Shown here piece by piece: positions 7,678-16,925 of a stretch of 41,220 bases of DNA (the first letter of the stretch is position 1; every line of letters starts with the position of its first letter). Made by a program: the position numbers and the translations under genes. Origin of the DNA: Lachnospiraceae bacterium UBA5902 (GTDB lineage: Bacteria; Bacillota; Clostridia; Lachnospirales; Lachnospiraceae); assembly GCA_002431865.1 (NCBI GenBank), contig DJEI01000072.1, positions 3,924-45,143 of the forward strand, written 5' to 3'. The notes below the pieces were generated by a model. It saw only the letters and a program-made list of their open reading frames with translations, had not been told where the DNA came from and searched no databases.

Positions 7678-10548
7678 GTGGCAACGGGAAACAACAGTAC
7701 ATATAATAAAGGTTCACAATCGAATACGAGAAGTAAGCAGACAGCCAGCCGTTCGACATCGACGGCAGGATCATCGCAGAAAGCAAGAGCGTCGCAGTCG
7801 TCCAGGCAGGCATCCGCTTCCCGTACAGGGGGAAGAAAGACGAAAGCACAGCTGGCGCAGGAGCAGGCGCGGAAGAACGAGATTCATCTGTTCATCTGTC
7901 TGGCAGTCTGTACATTCTTCTTTATCAGCAACTTTGGCTGGTGCGGCGTTGTAGGCAATTTCTTTGCGAGGTTTATGTTTGGACTGTTTGGCGTTGTAGA
8001 ATATGTGCTTCCGTTATATATCTTTTTGACAGAGGCATTTCTGCTTTCAAACGGCGCAAAAAAAGCAGTCGTAAACCGCGTGCTTTGTGTGGGACTGTTT
8101 ATCGTTGCGGCAGCGTTTATCTTCCAGCTTATGGTTGGTGCTGATCATATGACCGCGAAGCTTCTGTATGAACAGGGCGCACAGGAAAAGAAGGGCGGCG
8201 GATTTATCTTAGGCGGATTGCTCGTTGTACTGTACAATCTGATCGGAAAACCGGGCGCAATTATCGTGATTGCACTTTTGATCATCATCGGTATCATCGT
8301 TGTAATGAATGTATCGCTGATTGATTTTGCAAAGAACCGGTCTGCACAGTTCAAGAACCGTTACAATGCGTTGTATGAGGATGATGACGAGGAAGCAATT
8401 AATCCGGAGGCAGCACTTGAGGCGAAACGCAGAACAAAATTGGATAATATCAAGGTGGAGCAGGAGAAACCGGCTGTACCAGTGAAGAAGAAAAAGAAGA
8501 AAGTGAAAAATAAGAAGGTCGAGGGGGAAGAGGTTCACGAATTAAAGCCACTTCCACATGAAGATCTGTTCAATCCGAATCTGACCTTGCAGGATGCCAA
8601 GGATGTCTCAGAAGGCTATGTAGATCTGTCACTGCTGAAAAAGAAAAAAGGCGGTGTGACAGAACTTCGCAGTGCGAAAGCGGATATTCCGCCAGTACCG
8701 GATGCACCGAAAGAAGAAACTGTTGATTTCTTTGACCGCCCAGATTATGCAAACGGGCCCGCACAGGAGGAAACGACAATCACAGATCAGATGTGGCAGG
8801 AGGAAAATGCACAGACAGGTGCTGATATTTCTTCTTATGATGAAACGGCTGCGGATACATTGGAGCCGGTACAGACGAAGAGAGCGTCGCGTGCAACAGA
8901 GAAGCCGATGGATACCGAAGATGCTTCCATGCCGGATGCAGACGAGTCTCCGGTGACCGAAGCGGCGACGAGAAAGCGCAGGAAGACGAAGGAATCTGAG
9001 CAGGAGATGCTTTCGGAACGCGACCAGATCGCGGAGACAATCCAGGAAAACAGTGAGCAAAAGCCAGTCAGGGAATATAAATTTCCACCATTGAAGCTTT
9101 TAAAGAGTGGAAAGGGAAAGGGTATGAAGTCAAATGAAGCGTCTGTCCGGGAGACCGCGATGAAGCTGAAGAGTACACTCGAAAACTTCGGTGTCAATGT
9201 AACAGTGACGGATTACAGCTGTGGCCCATCCGTTACCCGGTATGAGTTACAACCGGAGCAGGGCGTGAAGGTGTCGAAGATCACGAACCTGGCAGATGAT
9301 ATCAAGCTGAATCTGGCGGCGGCAGATATCCGTATCGAAGCACCGATTCCGGGCAAGCCAGCCGTTGGTATTGAGGTGCCAAATAAGGAGAGTCAGCCGG
9401 TATTTTTCCGGGATCTGCTCGAATCAGACAACTTCCAGAAGTTCCCGTCCAACATTGCATTTGCAGTTGGTAAGGATATCAGTGGACAGGTTGTTGTGGC
9501 AGATATCGCGAAGATGCCGCATTTGCTGATTGCAGGTGCGACCGGTTCCGGTAAATCGGTCTGTATCAATACATTGATCATGAGTATCTTATATAAGGCA
9601 AAGCCGGATGATGTAAAGCTGATCATGGTCGATCCGAAGCAGGTTGAACTGAGTATCTATAATGGAATCCCACATATGCTGATTCCTGTTGTAACCGATC
9701 CGAAGAAGGCGGCAGGTGCCTTGAACTGGGCGGTACTTGAAATGACGAACCGTTACCAGTTATTTGCACAGTATAATGTGCGGAACCTGCAGGGCTATAA
9801 TGAAAAGGTAAAGGCAGTGACAGGCTCGGAAGAAGGCAACGAAGACTTAAAGAAGCTGCCACAGATCGTAATCATCGTTGACGAGCTTGCTGATCTGATG
9901 ATGGTAGCGCACGGTGAAGTGGAGGATGCGATCGTGCGTCTGTCCCAGCTTGCGCGTGCGGCTGGTATCCATCTGGTAATTGCAACACAGCGTCCATCGG
10001 TTGATGTCATTACGGGTCTGATCAAGGCAAACGTACCATCCAGAATCGCGATGACCGTATCCTCGGGTGTCGATTCGAGAACGATCCTCGATATGAATGG
10101 TGCCGAAAAATTGCTTGGTAAAGGTGATATGTTATTTTATCCGACCGGATATCCCAAGCCGGTACGTGTACAGGGCGCGTTCCTGTCGGATGATGAGATA
10201 GCAGATGTCGTGGAATTTCTGAAGGAGGAAAGCGGCGAAGTGACCTACGATGAGTCAATCTCGAAGGAGATTGCAAACACGAAGGTCGGTGGTTCTGGCG
10301 GCGGTGCATCGTCTGCAGAACCGGAATATGATGACTACTTTGTAGATGCCGGAAAGTTTATTATCGGAAAAGATAAGGCTTCCATCGGTATGCTGCAAAG
10401 AGTATATAAAATCGGATTTAACCGTGCGGCACGTATTATGGACCAGCTTTCCGAAGCTGGTGTGGTCGGTCCGGAAGAGGGGACAAAGCCAAGAAAGGTG
10501 CTTATGAGCATGGAAGAATTTGAAAATTATGTTGAGGAATATTTATAA
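7678..10548 (+). CDS. ftsK: DNA translocase FtsK/SpoIIIE
   Basis: This membrane-anchored ATP-dependent DNA pump clears chromosomal DNA from the division septum or moves it into the forespore. The product is about 956 residues. A Ser/Arg/Gln-rich head of about 60 residues precedes several membrane segments (about 65-210). A long charged linker rich in Lys, Glu and Pro follows (about 215-480). The motor carries Walker A GATGSGKS near residue 620 and Walker [13 protein letters not shown] near 730. The winged-helix gamma domain ([20 protein letters not shown]) ends the protein. The GTG at 7678 is preferred over the in-frame GTG at 7669 because AAGGAG (7664-7669) lies eight bases upstream of it. 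Whether it works as FtsK, SpoIIIE or both cannot be told from sequence. Confidence 0.95.
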   Translation: MATGNNSTYNKGSQSNTRSKQTASRSTSTAGSSQKARASQSSRQASASRTGGRKTKAQLAQEQARKNEIHLFICLAVCTFFFISNFGWCGVVGNFFARFMFGLFGVVEYVLPLYIFLTEAFLLSNGAKKAVVNRVLCVGLFIVAAAFIFQLMVGADHMTAKLLYEQGAQEKKGGGFILGGLLVVLYNLIGKPGAIIVIALLIIIGIIVVMNVSLIDFAKNRSAQFKNRYNALYEDDDEEAINPEAALEAKRRTKLDNIKVEQEKPAVPVKKKKKKVKNKKVEGEEVHELKPLPHEDLFNPNLTLQDAKDVSEGYVDLSLLKKKKGGVTELRSAKADIPPVPDAPKEETVDFFDRPDYANGPAQEETTITDQMWQEENAQTGADISSYDETAADTLEPVQTKRASRATEKPMDTEDASMPDADESPVTEAATRKRRKTKESEQEMLSERDQIAETIQENSEQKPVREYKFPPLKLLKSGKGKGMKSNEASVRETAMKLKSTLENFGVNVTVTDYSCGPSVTRYELQPEQGVKVSKITNLADDIKLNLAAADIRIEAPIPGKPAVGIEVPNKESQPVFFRDLLESDNFQKFPSNIAFAVGKDISGQVVVADIAKMPHLLIAGATGSGKSVCINTLIMSILYKAKPDDVKLIMVDPKQVELSIYNGIPHMLIPVVTDPKKAAGALNWAVLEMTNRYQLFAQYNVRNLQGYNEKVKAVTGSEEGNEDLKKLPQIVIIVDELADLMMVAHGEVEDAIVRLSQLARAAGIHLVIATQRPSVDVITGLIKANVPSRIAMTVSSGVDSRTILDMNGAEKLLGKGDMLFYPTGYPKPVRVQGAFLSDDEIADVVEFLKEESGEVTYDESISKEIANTKVGGSGGGASSAEPEYDDYFVDAGKFIIGKDKASIGMLQRVYKIGFNRAARIMDQLSEAGVVGPEEGTKPRKVLMSMEEFENYVEEYL

Positions 10549-10571
10549 GGGAGTCAGGAGGACAAAAGAGT

Positions 10572-12242
10572 ATGTTAACAGACATTGAAATCGCACAGCA
10601 GGCAGAGATGGAACCGATCAAGAACGTGGCAGCAAAGCTTGGCATGTCGGAGGATGATATCGAGATGTACGGTAAGTACAAGGCGAAGATCTCCGATGAG
10701 TATATGCAGTCTGTAAAAAATAATGAGAATGGTAAATTGATTCTTGTAACAGCCATCAACCCGACTCCGGCAGGAGAGGGAAAGACGACTGTAACCGTAG
10801 GACTTGGTCAGGCAATGTGCAAGCTTGGGAAGAAGGCAGTCATTGCACTGCGTGAGCCATCCCTTGGACCATGCTTTGGTATCAAGGGTGGAGCAGCCGG
10901 CGGCGGATATGCACAGGTCGTACCAATGGAAGACTTGAACCTGCATTTTACAGGTGATTTCCACGCAATCACGTCTGCAAATAACTTGCTTGCTGCTGTT
11001 ATGGATAACCATATGCATCAGGGAAATGCACTCCGCATCGATCCAAAGCGTATCGTATTTAAGCGCTGCCTGGATATGAATGACCGTGTGCTTCGTAACA
11101 TCATTGTTGGTATGGGTAAGAAAGGCGACGGCGTGATGCGTCAGGATGGTTTCGTCATTACAGTTGCCTCAGAAATTATGGCAATCCTCTGTCTGGCAAC
11201 AGACATCAGGGATCTGCAGGAGCGCCTTGCAAGGATTATTGTTGCTTATAATGCAGACAATGAGCCGGTCACAGCAGGAGAACTGAAATGTGTCGGTGCG
11301 ATGACCGCACTTTTAAAAGATGCAATCAAGCCAAATCTGATCCAGACCTTAGAGCATACACCGGCACTTGTACACGGCGGCCCGTTTGCAAATATCGCCC
11401 ATGGCTGTAACTCTGTCCGTGCAACACAGACGGCTCTTAAGATTGCTGATTATGTAATCACAGAGGCTGGCTTTGGTGCCGATCTTGGCGCGGAAAAATT
11501 CTTTGATATCAAGTGCCGTATGACTGGCTTGAAGCCGGATGCAGTTGTACTTGTGGCAACAGTACGTGCACTCAAATATAACGGCGGCGTGGCAAAGGCG
11601 GATCTTGGTGCTGAGAACTTAGAAGCACTGGAAAAGGGTATCGTGAACTTAGAGAAGCATATCGAGAACCTGCAGCTTTATGGTGTACCGGTAGTTGTGA
11701 CATTGAACCGCTTTGTATCCGATACAGATGCAGAGCTTGCGTTTGTACGTGAGTTCTGTGAGAAGCGCGGCTGTGATTTCGCTCTTGCAAATGTATGGGA
11801 AAAAGGCGGCGAAGGCGGCATTGAGCTTGCAAATGCAGTGCTCAACACACTTGAGACAAAGGAAAGCCACTTCAAGGTATTATACGAAGACAGCCTGTCA
11901 ATCAAGGAGAAGATCGAGACAATCGCGAAGAAGATTTACGGTGCAGATGGCGTAACCTATTCTGCAGAAGCAGATCGTGCAATTGCAAAGATTGAAGAGA
12001 TGGGATTTGCAAACATGCCGGTCTGCATGGCAAAGAACCAGTATTCCTTGTCTGACGATGCGAAGAAGCTTGGCAGACCGACCGGTTTTACAGTCAACAT
12101 CCGTGAGGTATATGTAAGTGCCGGAGCCGGATTTGTTGTAGCAATCACAGGTGCAATCATGACGATGCCGGGACTTCCTAAGGTTCCCGCTGCAGAGCGT
12201 ATCTTCGTGGATGATGAAGGTGTAACACACGGTTTATTCTAA
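10572..12242 (+). CDS. fhs: Formate-tetrahydrofolate ligase
   Basis: The enzyme joins formate to tetrahydrofolate with ATP, making 10-formyl-THF, the entry step of formate into one-carbon metabolism. The 556-residue length is standard. The P-loop-like TPAGEGKTT lies near residue 65, followed by the family segments [22 protein letters not shown] and [20 protein letters not shown] is ten bases upstream of the ATG. Only 23 bases separate it from ftsK, so there is no room for a riboswitch or separate promoter. folD, which handles the next folate steps, is the following gene, separated by the palindromic element at 12250-12529. Confidence 0.97.
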   Translation: MLTDIEIAQQAEMEPIKNVAAKLGMSEDDIEMYGKYKAKISDEYMQSVKNNENGKLILVTAINPTPAGEGKTTVTVGLGQAMCKLGKKAVIALREPSLGPCFGIKGGAAGGGYAQVVPMEDLNLHFTGDFHAITSANNLLAAVMDNHMHQGNALRIDPKRIVFKRCLDMNDRVLRNIIVGMGKKGDGVMRQDGFVITVASEIMAILCLATDIRDLQERLARIIVAYNADNEPVTAGELKCVGAMTALLKDAIKPNLIQTLEHTPALVHGGPFANIAHGCNSVRATQTALKIADYVITEAGFGADLGAEKFFDIKCRMTGLKPDAVVLVATVRALKYNGGVAKADLGAENLEALEKGIVNLEKHIENLQLYGVPVVVTLNRFVSDTDAELAFVREFCEKRGCDFALANVWEKGGEGGIELANAVLNTLETKESHFKVLYEDSLSIKEKIETIAKKIYGADGVTYSAEADRAIAKIEEMGFANMPVCMAKNQYSLSDDAKKLGRPTGFTVNIREVYVSAGAGFVVAITGAIMTMPGLPKVPAAERIFVDDEGVTHGLF

Positions 12243-12249
12243 GAAGTAC

Positions 12250-12529
12250 CAATTTGTATACGATTCTATATGTATATGTACCATGCATCTGAATTCTAAA
12301 TATACATATGTTTGAAACTTAGAAGTTCTTGATGCTCCATCTGTGTACAGCAATGTTTGAACAGGAAGTTCAAACAAGCCACCACTGAGCCATGGATGGC
12401 GAATTGGTGGCGGTTGCGTATGAGTTTGGTATGTATATTGGAGCATCTAGAACTACTTAGTTTCAATACATCGTATATTTATGAATTCAGATGCATGGTA
12501 CATGGCATATGGAATCGTGTACAATGTTG
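12250..12529 (+). repeat. Palindromic dispersed element, copy 1 (putative structured RNA or MITE-like repeat)
   Basis: The gap between fhs and folD is filled by a 280-base element whose two halves are nearly complementary: the left arm (12250 to about 12337) pairs with the right arm (about 12440 to 12529). At the tip are two smaller hairpins: GTTTGAAC (12355-12362) with GTTCAAAC (12368-12375), and GCCACCA (12378-12384) with TGGTGGC (12405-12411). The second encloses a GCCA/TGGC mini-stem flanked by CTGA and GAAT. A second copy lies inverted at 20988-21284, with stem sequences altered in a compensatory way. It contains no credible protein gene. Family and function are unknown to me. Confidence 0.8.
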
Positions 12530-12550
12530 TAAAGAAAGAAGGATAGAACA

Positions 12551-13396
12551 ATGGCAAAATTGATTAACGGAAAAGAAATCTCCCAGCAGATCAAGGATGA
12601 GTTAAAAGAAAAGGTTTCCGCGCTGAAGGCACAGGACAAGAACATCTGTCTGGCAGTCATTCAGGTCGGAAACGATCCGGCATCCTCCGTATATGTTGGG
12701 AATAAGAAGAAGGCATGTGCGTATATCGGCATCGAGTCACGTGCGTTTGAACTTCCGGAGGAGACAACCGAGGAAGAGCTTCTCTCTATTATCAAGGATT
12801 TGAACGAGGATGACGGCGTACACGGAATCTTGGTGCAGCTTCCGGTTCCAAAACATATCAACGAGGAGAAGATCATCAATGCGATCTCTCCAAAGAAGGA
12901 TGTGGATGGATTCCATCCGGAGAGCGTTGGAAGTCTGTGTATTGGCAGACCGGGATTTGTATCATGTACACCAGCGGGAATCATCCAGCTTCTGAAGCGT
13001 TCTGAGATTGATATCGAAGGCAAGCACTGCGTTGTGATCGGCAGAAGCAATATAGTTGGCAAGCCGATGGCACTTCTGATGCTGCGCGAGAATGCAACTG
13101 TCACGATCTGCCATTCCAGAACGAAAAACTTAAAGGAAATCTGTAAAGAGGCAGATATCCTGATCGTTGCGATCGGAAAGCCGAAGATGATCGACGCATC
13201 CTATGTGAAGGATGGTGCGACAGTCATCGATGTCGGTATCCACAGAGATGCCAACAACAAGTTATGCGGCGATGTTGATTTTGTATCGGTGGAACCGGTG
13301 GCCGGTGCCATCACACCAGTTCCGGGAGGCGTTGGACCGATGACAATCGCGATGCTGATGAATAACTGCGTGGAAGCCGCAGAGCGTGAGGAATAA
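12551..13396 (+). CDS. folD: Methylenetetrahydrofolate dehydrogenase/methenyltetrahydrofolate cyclohydrolase
   Basis: This bifunctional enzyme interconverts 5,10-methylene-THF, methenyl-THF and 10-formyl-THF using NAD(P). The 281-residue product shows YVGNKKKACAYIGI with the catalytic Lys, VDGFHPESVG, CTPAGIIQLL, the nucleotide-binding VIGRSNIVGKPMALLM, and the C-terminal signature ITPVPGGVGPMTIAML. AAGGAT precedes the ATG. Together with fhs it forms a one-carbon module running from formate to methylene-THF. The final bases lie just upstream of rimO, which probably uses GAGGA near the end of folD as its ribosome binding site. Confidence 0.97.
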   Translation: MAKLINGKEISQQIKDELKEKVSALKAQDKNICLAVIQVGNDPASSVYVGNKKKACAYIGIESRAFELPEETTEEELLSIIKDLNEDDGVHGILVQLPVPKHINEEKIINAISPKKDVDGFHPESVGSLCIGRPGFVSCTPAGIIQLLKRSEIDIEGKHCVVIGRSNIVGKPMALLMLRENATVTICHSRTKNLKEICKEADILIVAIGKPKMIDASYVKDGATVIDVGIHRDANNKLCGDVDFVSVEPVAGAITPVPGGVGPMTIAMLMNNCVEAAEREE

Positions 13397-13403
13397 GAAA
13401 TAT

Positions 13404-14759
13404 ATGAACATATTGATGGTGTCACTTGGCTGTGACAAGAACCTTTGCGACAGCGAAGCAATGCTTGGTCTGCTCGCAAAGCACAATTACAATATTACGA
13501 ATGACGAGCAGGAAGCCGATGCAATCATCGTAAATACGTGCAGCTTCATCAAAGATGCGATGGAGGAAAGTGTAAATACAGTATTGGAGATGGCAAAGCT
13601 CAAGCAGCAGAACTTAAAATACCTGATTGTGACCGGATGTATGGCGCAGCGGTTTAAGGATGAGATCTTTGACGAGATCCCGGAGATCGATGCCTGTCTT
13701 GGAACGAGCAGCTTCGATAAGATTTTAGATGTGATCGAAGAGCTGAAGGCTCGTGATGGTATCGAGGACGCAGAAGAAATCAGTGTCTATGACGATATTG
13801 ACCGTCTGGCAACGATCACAGAATCCAATAAGGTTATCACATCAGGTACCTTTATGGGCTATTTAAAGATTGCAGAGGGCTGCGACAAATTCTGTACATA
13901 CTGTGTCATCCCGCATATTCGCGGACATTATCGGAGTGTGCCGATGGAACAGCTTTTAAAAGAAGCGGAATATATGGCATCGCAGGGAATTGAGGAGCTG
14001 GTGCTTGTCGCACAGGAGACGACCTGCTATGGAAAAGATCTGTACGGTGAGAAACGGCTGCACGTGTTAGTCCGTGAGCTTGCGAAGATTGATGGAATTA
14101 AATGGATCCGCCTGATGTACTGTTATCCGGAGGAAATCTACGACGAGCTGATTGACTGTTTCAAGGAAGAACCAAAGCTTCTGCATTATATTGATATGCC
14201 GATGCAGCACAGCGAGGACGCAATCTTAAAGAGGATGGGTAGACGCACAGACCGTGCGGGTATCCAAGCAGTAATCGAAAAGCTGCGGGAGACAGCACCG
14301 GATATCGCAATCCGTACATCCCTGATCGCCGGGTTCCCTGGTGAGACGCAGGAAGAGCATGAGGCACTGATGGCGTTCTTAGATGAGCAGGAGCTTGACC
14401 GGGTTGGTGTATTTACTTATTCCAGAGAAGATGGAACACCGGCTGCAACGTTTGAAAACCAGATTGATGAGGAGACAGCAGAGCAGTGGCGCAATGAGAT
14501 CATGGAGCTGCAGCAGGAGATCTCCTTGGATAAAAATGAGACATTTGTCGGGAAGATCATGCAGGTGATCATCGAGGGATATTCTTCCGATGATGATGTC
14601 TATGTCGGACGGACATACCGGGATGCCCCGGGCGTGGACGGACTGGTGTTTGTGAACTGTGATTATGAACTGATGTCCGGACAGATTGTAGACGTCCGGA
14701 TCAATGAGGTAGGACCATATGATATGATAGGAGGGATTGTCAATGAATCTGCCGAATAA
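13404..14759 (+). CDS. rimO: Ribosomal protein S12 methylthiotransferase
   Basis: This radical-SAM enzyme adds a methylthio group to a conserved Asp of ribosomal protein S12. The N-terminal UPF0004 domain has the three cluster cysteines (GCDKNLC, NTCSFI, GCMAQ). The radical-SAM motif is CDKFCTYC, and a TRAM domain closes the roughly 451-residue protein. The LGCDKNLCDSE start is typical of RimO rather than MiaB. The ATG at 13404 is preferred because GAGGA lies about ten bases upstream. A GTG at 13386 would add six residues and overlap folD. The end overlaps pgsA by 17 bases, indicating translational coupling. Confidence 0.95.
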   Translation: MNILMVSLGCDKNLCDSEAMLGLLAKHNYNITNDEQEADAIIVNTCSFIKDAMEESVNTVLEMAKLKQQNLKYLIVTGCMAQRFKDEIFDEIPEIDACLGTSSFDKILDVIEELKARDGIEDAEEISVYDDIDRLATITESNKVITSGTFMGYLKIAEGCDKFCTYCVIPHIRGHYRSVPMEQLLKEAEYMASQGIEELVLVAQETTCYGKDLYGEKRLHVLVRELAKIDGIKWIRLMYCYPEEIYDELIDCFKEEPKLLHYIDMPMQHSEDAILKRMGRRTDRAGIQAVIEKLRETAPDIAIRTSLIAGFPGETQEEHEALMAFLDEQELDRVGVFTYSREDGTPAATFENQIDEETAEQWRNEIMELQQEISLDKNETFVGKIMQVIIEGYSSDDDVYVGRTYRDAPGVDGLVFVNCDYELMSGQIVDVRINEVGPYDMIGGIVNESAE

Positions 14760-15282
14760 ACTAACGATACTCAGAATGATTATGATACCATTTTTCTTAG
14801 TTGCCCTGATGGTGCCGGGCATTCCGGGAGGAAAATGGATCGCGCTTGCACTGTTCTGTCTGGCAAGTCTTACGGACATGCTCGATGGGAAAATAGCAAG
14901 AAAATATAACCTGATCACGGACTTTGGTAAGTTTATGGATCCGCTTGCAGATAAGCTGCTTGTCTGTTCTGCCATGATCGCGCTGATTGACCTTGACCGG
15001 ATTCCGGCGTGGGTTGTAATTGTGATTATTGCAAGAGAATTTATCATCAGCGGTTTCCGCCTGGTTGCATCGGATAACGGTATCGTGATTGCTGCCGGAT
15101 GGTGGGGCAAGATCAAGACGGTCTGCCAGATGTTCATGGTAATCTTACTGATCTGCGACTTCGGTGGAAGCACGGTACATATCATTGAAAATGTACTGAT
15201 TTATCTGGCACTGGCGCTGACAATCATTTCCCTGATCGACTATCTGGTAAAGAATAAAAACGTGCTTTCTGAAACAAAATAA
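14743..15282 (+). CDS. pgsA: CDP-diacylglycerol-glycerol-3-phosphate 3-phosphatidyltransferase
   Basis: The enzyme makes phosphatidylglycerol phosphate, the committed step to phosphatidylglycerol and cardiolipin, in the cytoplasmic membrane. The 179-residue protein has several hydrophobic segments. It carries the CDP-alcohol phosphotransferase signature with its spaced Asp residues (TDMLDGKIARKY followed by FGKFMDPLADK). The ATG at 14743 has AGGAGGG eight bases upstream (14728-14734); a TTG at 14737 is less likely. The start lies inside the end of rimO. A strong terminator follows. Confidence 0.95.
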   Translation: MNLPNKLTILRMIMIPFFLVALMVPGIPGGKWIALALFCLASLTDMLDGKIARKYNLITDFGKFMDPLADKLLVCSAMIALIDLDRIPAWVVIVIIAREFIISGFRLVASDNGIVIAAGWWGKIKTVCQMFMVILLICDFGGSTVHIIENVLIYLALALTIISLIDYLVKNKNVLSETK

Positions 15283-15292
15283 GAGTGGCTTT

Positions 15293-15355
15293 AAAAATCT
15301 GTAAAAAGCGGATGGAACATAAATGTTTAAGGCTTTTTGCAGATTTTTCTTTTTT
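15293..15355 (+). terminator. Rho-independent terminator after pgsA
   Basis: A 17-position stem (15293-15309 with 15332-15348, one G-U pair) encloses a 22-base loop and runs into a T-rich tract (15344-15355). It ends the upstream transcript before the decarboxylase cluster. Confidence 0.85.
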
Positions 15356-15389
15356 ATTGCAAAACTGTGACAAAGAATATGATTTTGAC

Positions 15390-15418
15390 TTGATTTCAGG
15401 CGAAAAAAGATTTACAAT
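15390..15418 (+). promoter_or_regulatory. sigma-A-type promoter of the decarboxylase cluster
   Basis: TTGATT (15390-15395) and TACAAT (15413-15418) are 17 bases apart, about 65 bases before the first gene of the cluster and just after the pgsA terminator. A TTGACT at 15385 is too far from the -10 to be used with it. Confidence 0.6.
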
Positions 15419-15483
15419 TACAATCGGAAGAAATTGGGTTTCTAATCAGAAAACCCATAATAAATAAAAGTGGAGGGCTTAAA

Positions 15484-16908
15484 ATGAGTAACAAACTTAC
15501 ATTGTCAGCAAGTGACAGAATTTCTTCTTTGCTTGACGAAGCGAGCTTTGTTGAAGTTGGTGCATATGTAACAGCTAGAAATACGGACTTCAACATGCAG
15601 GAAAATGATACTCCAAAAGACGGTGTTATTACTGGATATGGTGTCATCAATGGAAAACTGGTGTATGTATACAGCCAGGATGCAACCGTTCTTGGTGGTG
15701 CAATCGGTGAGATGCACGCAAAGAAGATTGCGAAGATTTATGACATGGCTATGAAGGTAGGCGCACCGGTAGTCGGTTTGGTCGATTGTGCGGGACTTCG
15801 TTTGCAGGAGGCAACCGATGCACTTAATGCATTCGGCGAGGTTTATCTGAAGCAGACACTTGCGTCAGGAGTAATCCCACAGATTACTGCAATTTTTGGA
15901 ACATGCGGTGGTGGAGCAGCGCTTATTCCAACACTTACAGACTTTACATTTATGACAGCAGAGGGCAGCAAATTGTTTGTAAACAGCCCAAATGCACTCG
16001 ATGGAAACTATCAGGCAAAGCTTGATACAGCATCTGCAGCTTACCTTAGCGAGAATTCTTCTCTTGTAGATGGTGTATTCGAGGATGATGCAGCAACACT
16101 TGCAAACATCAGAAGCCTTGTGGATATGCTCCCTGACAACAACATGGAAGATGCAGAGTCCGATTGTACAGACGATCTGAACCGTATCATTCCAAATCTC
16201 GATGGATTTGCAAAGGATGCAAGAGCTGTCCTTCAGAACATCGCAGATAACAACGTATTCGTAGAAGTGAAGAAAGATTATGCAAAGGACATGGTCCTTG
16301 GACTGATCAAGTTAAATGGTGCGACAGTTGGCTGTGTAGCGAATCAGGCAGCTGATGGCGGAGAGCTTCTCTCTACAAGCGGTGCTTATATCGCAGCAGA
16401 CTTCGTGAAGTTCTGTGATGCGTTCAACATCCCTGTACTGACACTTGTAAATGCAAAGGGATTTGTAGCAACTGTATCAAACGAGAGAACAATCGCAGAT
16501 GCAGCAGCAAAACTCACATACGCATTTGCAGATGCAACCGTACCTAAGGTAACAGTTGTGATGGGAGATGCATTTGGAACTGCTTACACGATCATGAACT
16601 CCAAGGCAATCGGCGCAGATATGGTATATGCATGGCCATGTGCAAAGATTGGTACAATGGATCCAGAGATGGCTGTCAAGATCATGTACGAGAAGGAAAT
16701 TGCAGAGGCAGCTGATCAGGTTGCATTTATTGCAGAAAAGAAGAAAGCTTATACAGAGCTTCAGTCAAACGCACTTGCAGCAGCAAAGCGTGGTTATGTC
16801 GATGACATTATCGAGCCGGATGCAACAAGAAAGCGTGTGATTGCTGCGTTTGATATGCTTAGCACAAAGAACGAGGAAAGACCATATAAGAAGCACGGAG
16901 CAGTATAA
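15484..16908 (+). CDS. Biotin-dependent carboxyltransferase subunit (MmdA/12S-like)
   Basis: The 474-residue protein has the two crotonase-fold halves of acyl-CoA carboxyltransferases such as methylmalonyl-CoA decarboxylase alpha and the transcarboxylase 12S subunit. The first oxyanion-hole glycines appear in FGTCGGGAALIP; the second half has ATVPKVTVVMGDAFGTAY and MVYAWPCAKIGTM. It is somewhat shorter than the usual 510 or so residues. Typical second-half motifs are altered: GFVATVSNERT stands where MmdA has a PG-containing segment, and GTAYTIMNSK replaces GGAYDVMSSK. A CoA-linked substrate is likely but should not be assumed to be methylmalonyl-CoA. It heads a cluster with a lipoprotein gamma subunit, biotin carrier, Na+ pump beta subunit and an OadA-like subunit. 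Confidence 0.85.
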   Translation: MSNKLTLSASDRISSLLDEASFVEVGAYVTARNTDFNMQENDTPKDGVITGYGVINGKLVYVYSQDATVLGGAIGEMHAKKIAKIYDMAMKVGAPVVGLVDCAGLRLQEATDALNAFGEVYLKQTLASGVIPQITAIFGTCGGGAALIPTLTDFTFMTAEGSKLFVNSPNALDGNYQAKLDTASAAYLSENSSLVDGVFEDDAATLANIRSLVDMLPDNNMEDAESDCTDDLNRIIPNLDGFAKDARAVLQNIADNNVFVEVKKDYAKDMVLGLIKLNGATVGCVANQAADGGELLSTSGAYIAADFVKFCDAFNIPVLTLVNAKGFVATVSNERTIADAAAKLTYAFADATVPKVTVVMGDAFGTAYTIMNSKAIGADMVYAWPCAKIGTMDPEMAVKIMYEKEIAEAADQVAFIAEKKKAYTELQSNALAAAKRGYVDDIIEPDATRKRVIAAFDMLSTKNEERPYKKHGAV

Positions 16909-16925
16909 GGAAAGGTGACAATGAA

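Noticed and set aside
7598..7954. 118-codon frame beginning MAKKNKTYYDVWNERSE before ftsK
   Set aside because: It has no good ribosome binding site and runs for about 280 bases through the ftsK coding sequence in another frame, with Arg-rich shadow-like composition.
10549..10571. Tetrahydrofolate riboswitch before fhs
   Set aside because: Only 23 bases separate ftsK and fhs, too few for an aptamer.
12250..12529. Element copy 1 as a simple fhs terminator
   Set aside because: It is far longer than any terminator, lacks a T run, and has an inverted relative elsewhere with conserved core sequence.
12357..12563. Small frame within the fhs-folD gap
   Set aside because: It lies across the palindromic element, and the second copy of the element does not preserve such a frame.
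14379..15185. 268-codon antisense frame opposite rimO and pgsA
   Set aside because: Both + strand genes are clear-cut with conserved motifs; the antisense frame shows no recognisable domain.
15285..15467. 60-codon frame after pgsA
   Set aside because: It lies over a strong terminator and the next promoter, with no homology I can recognise.
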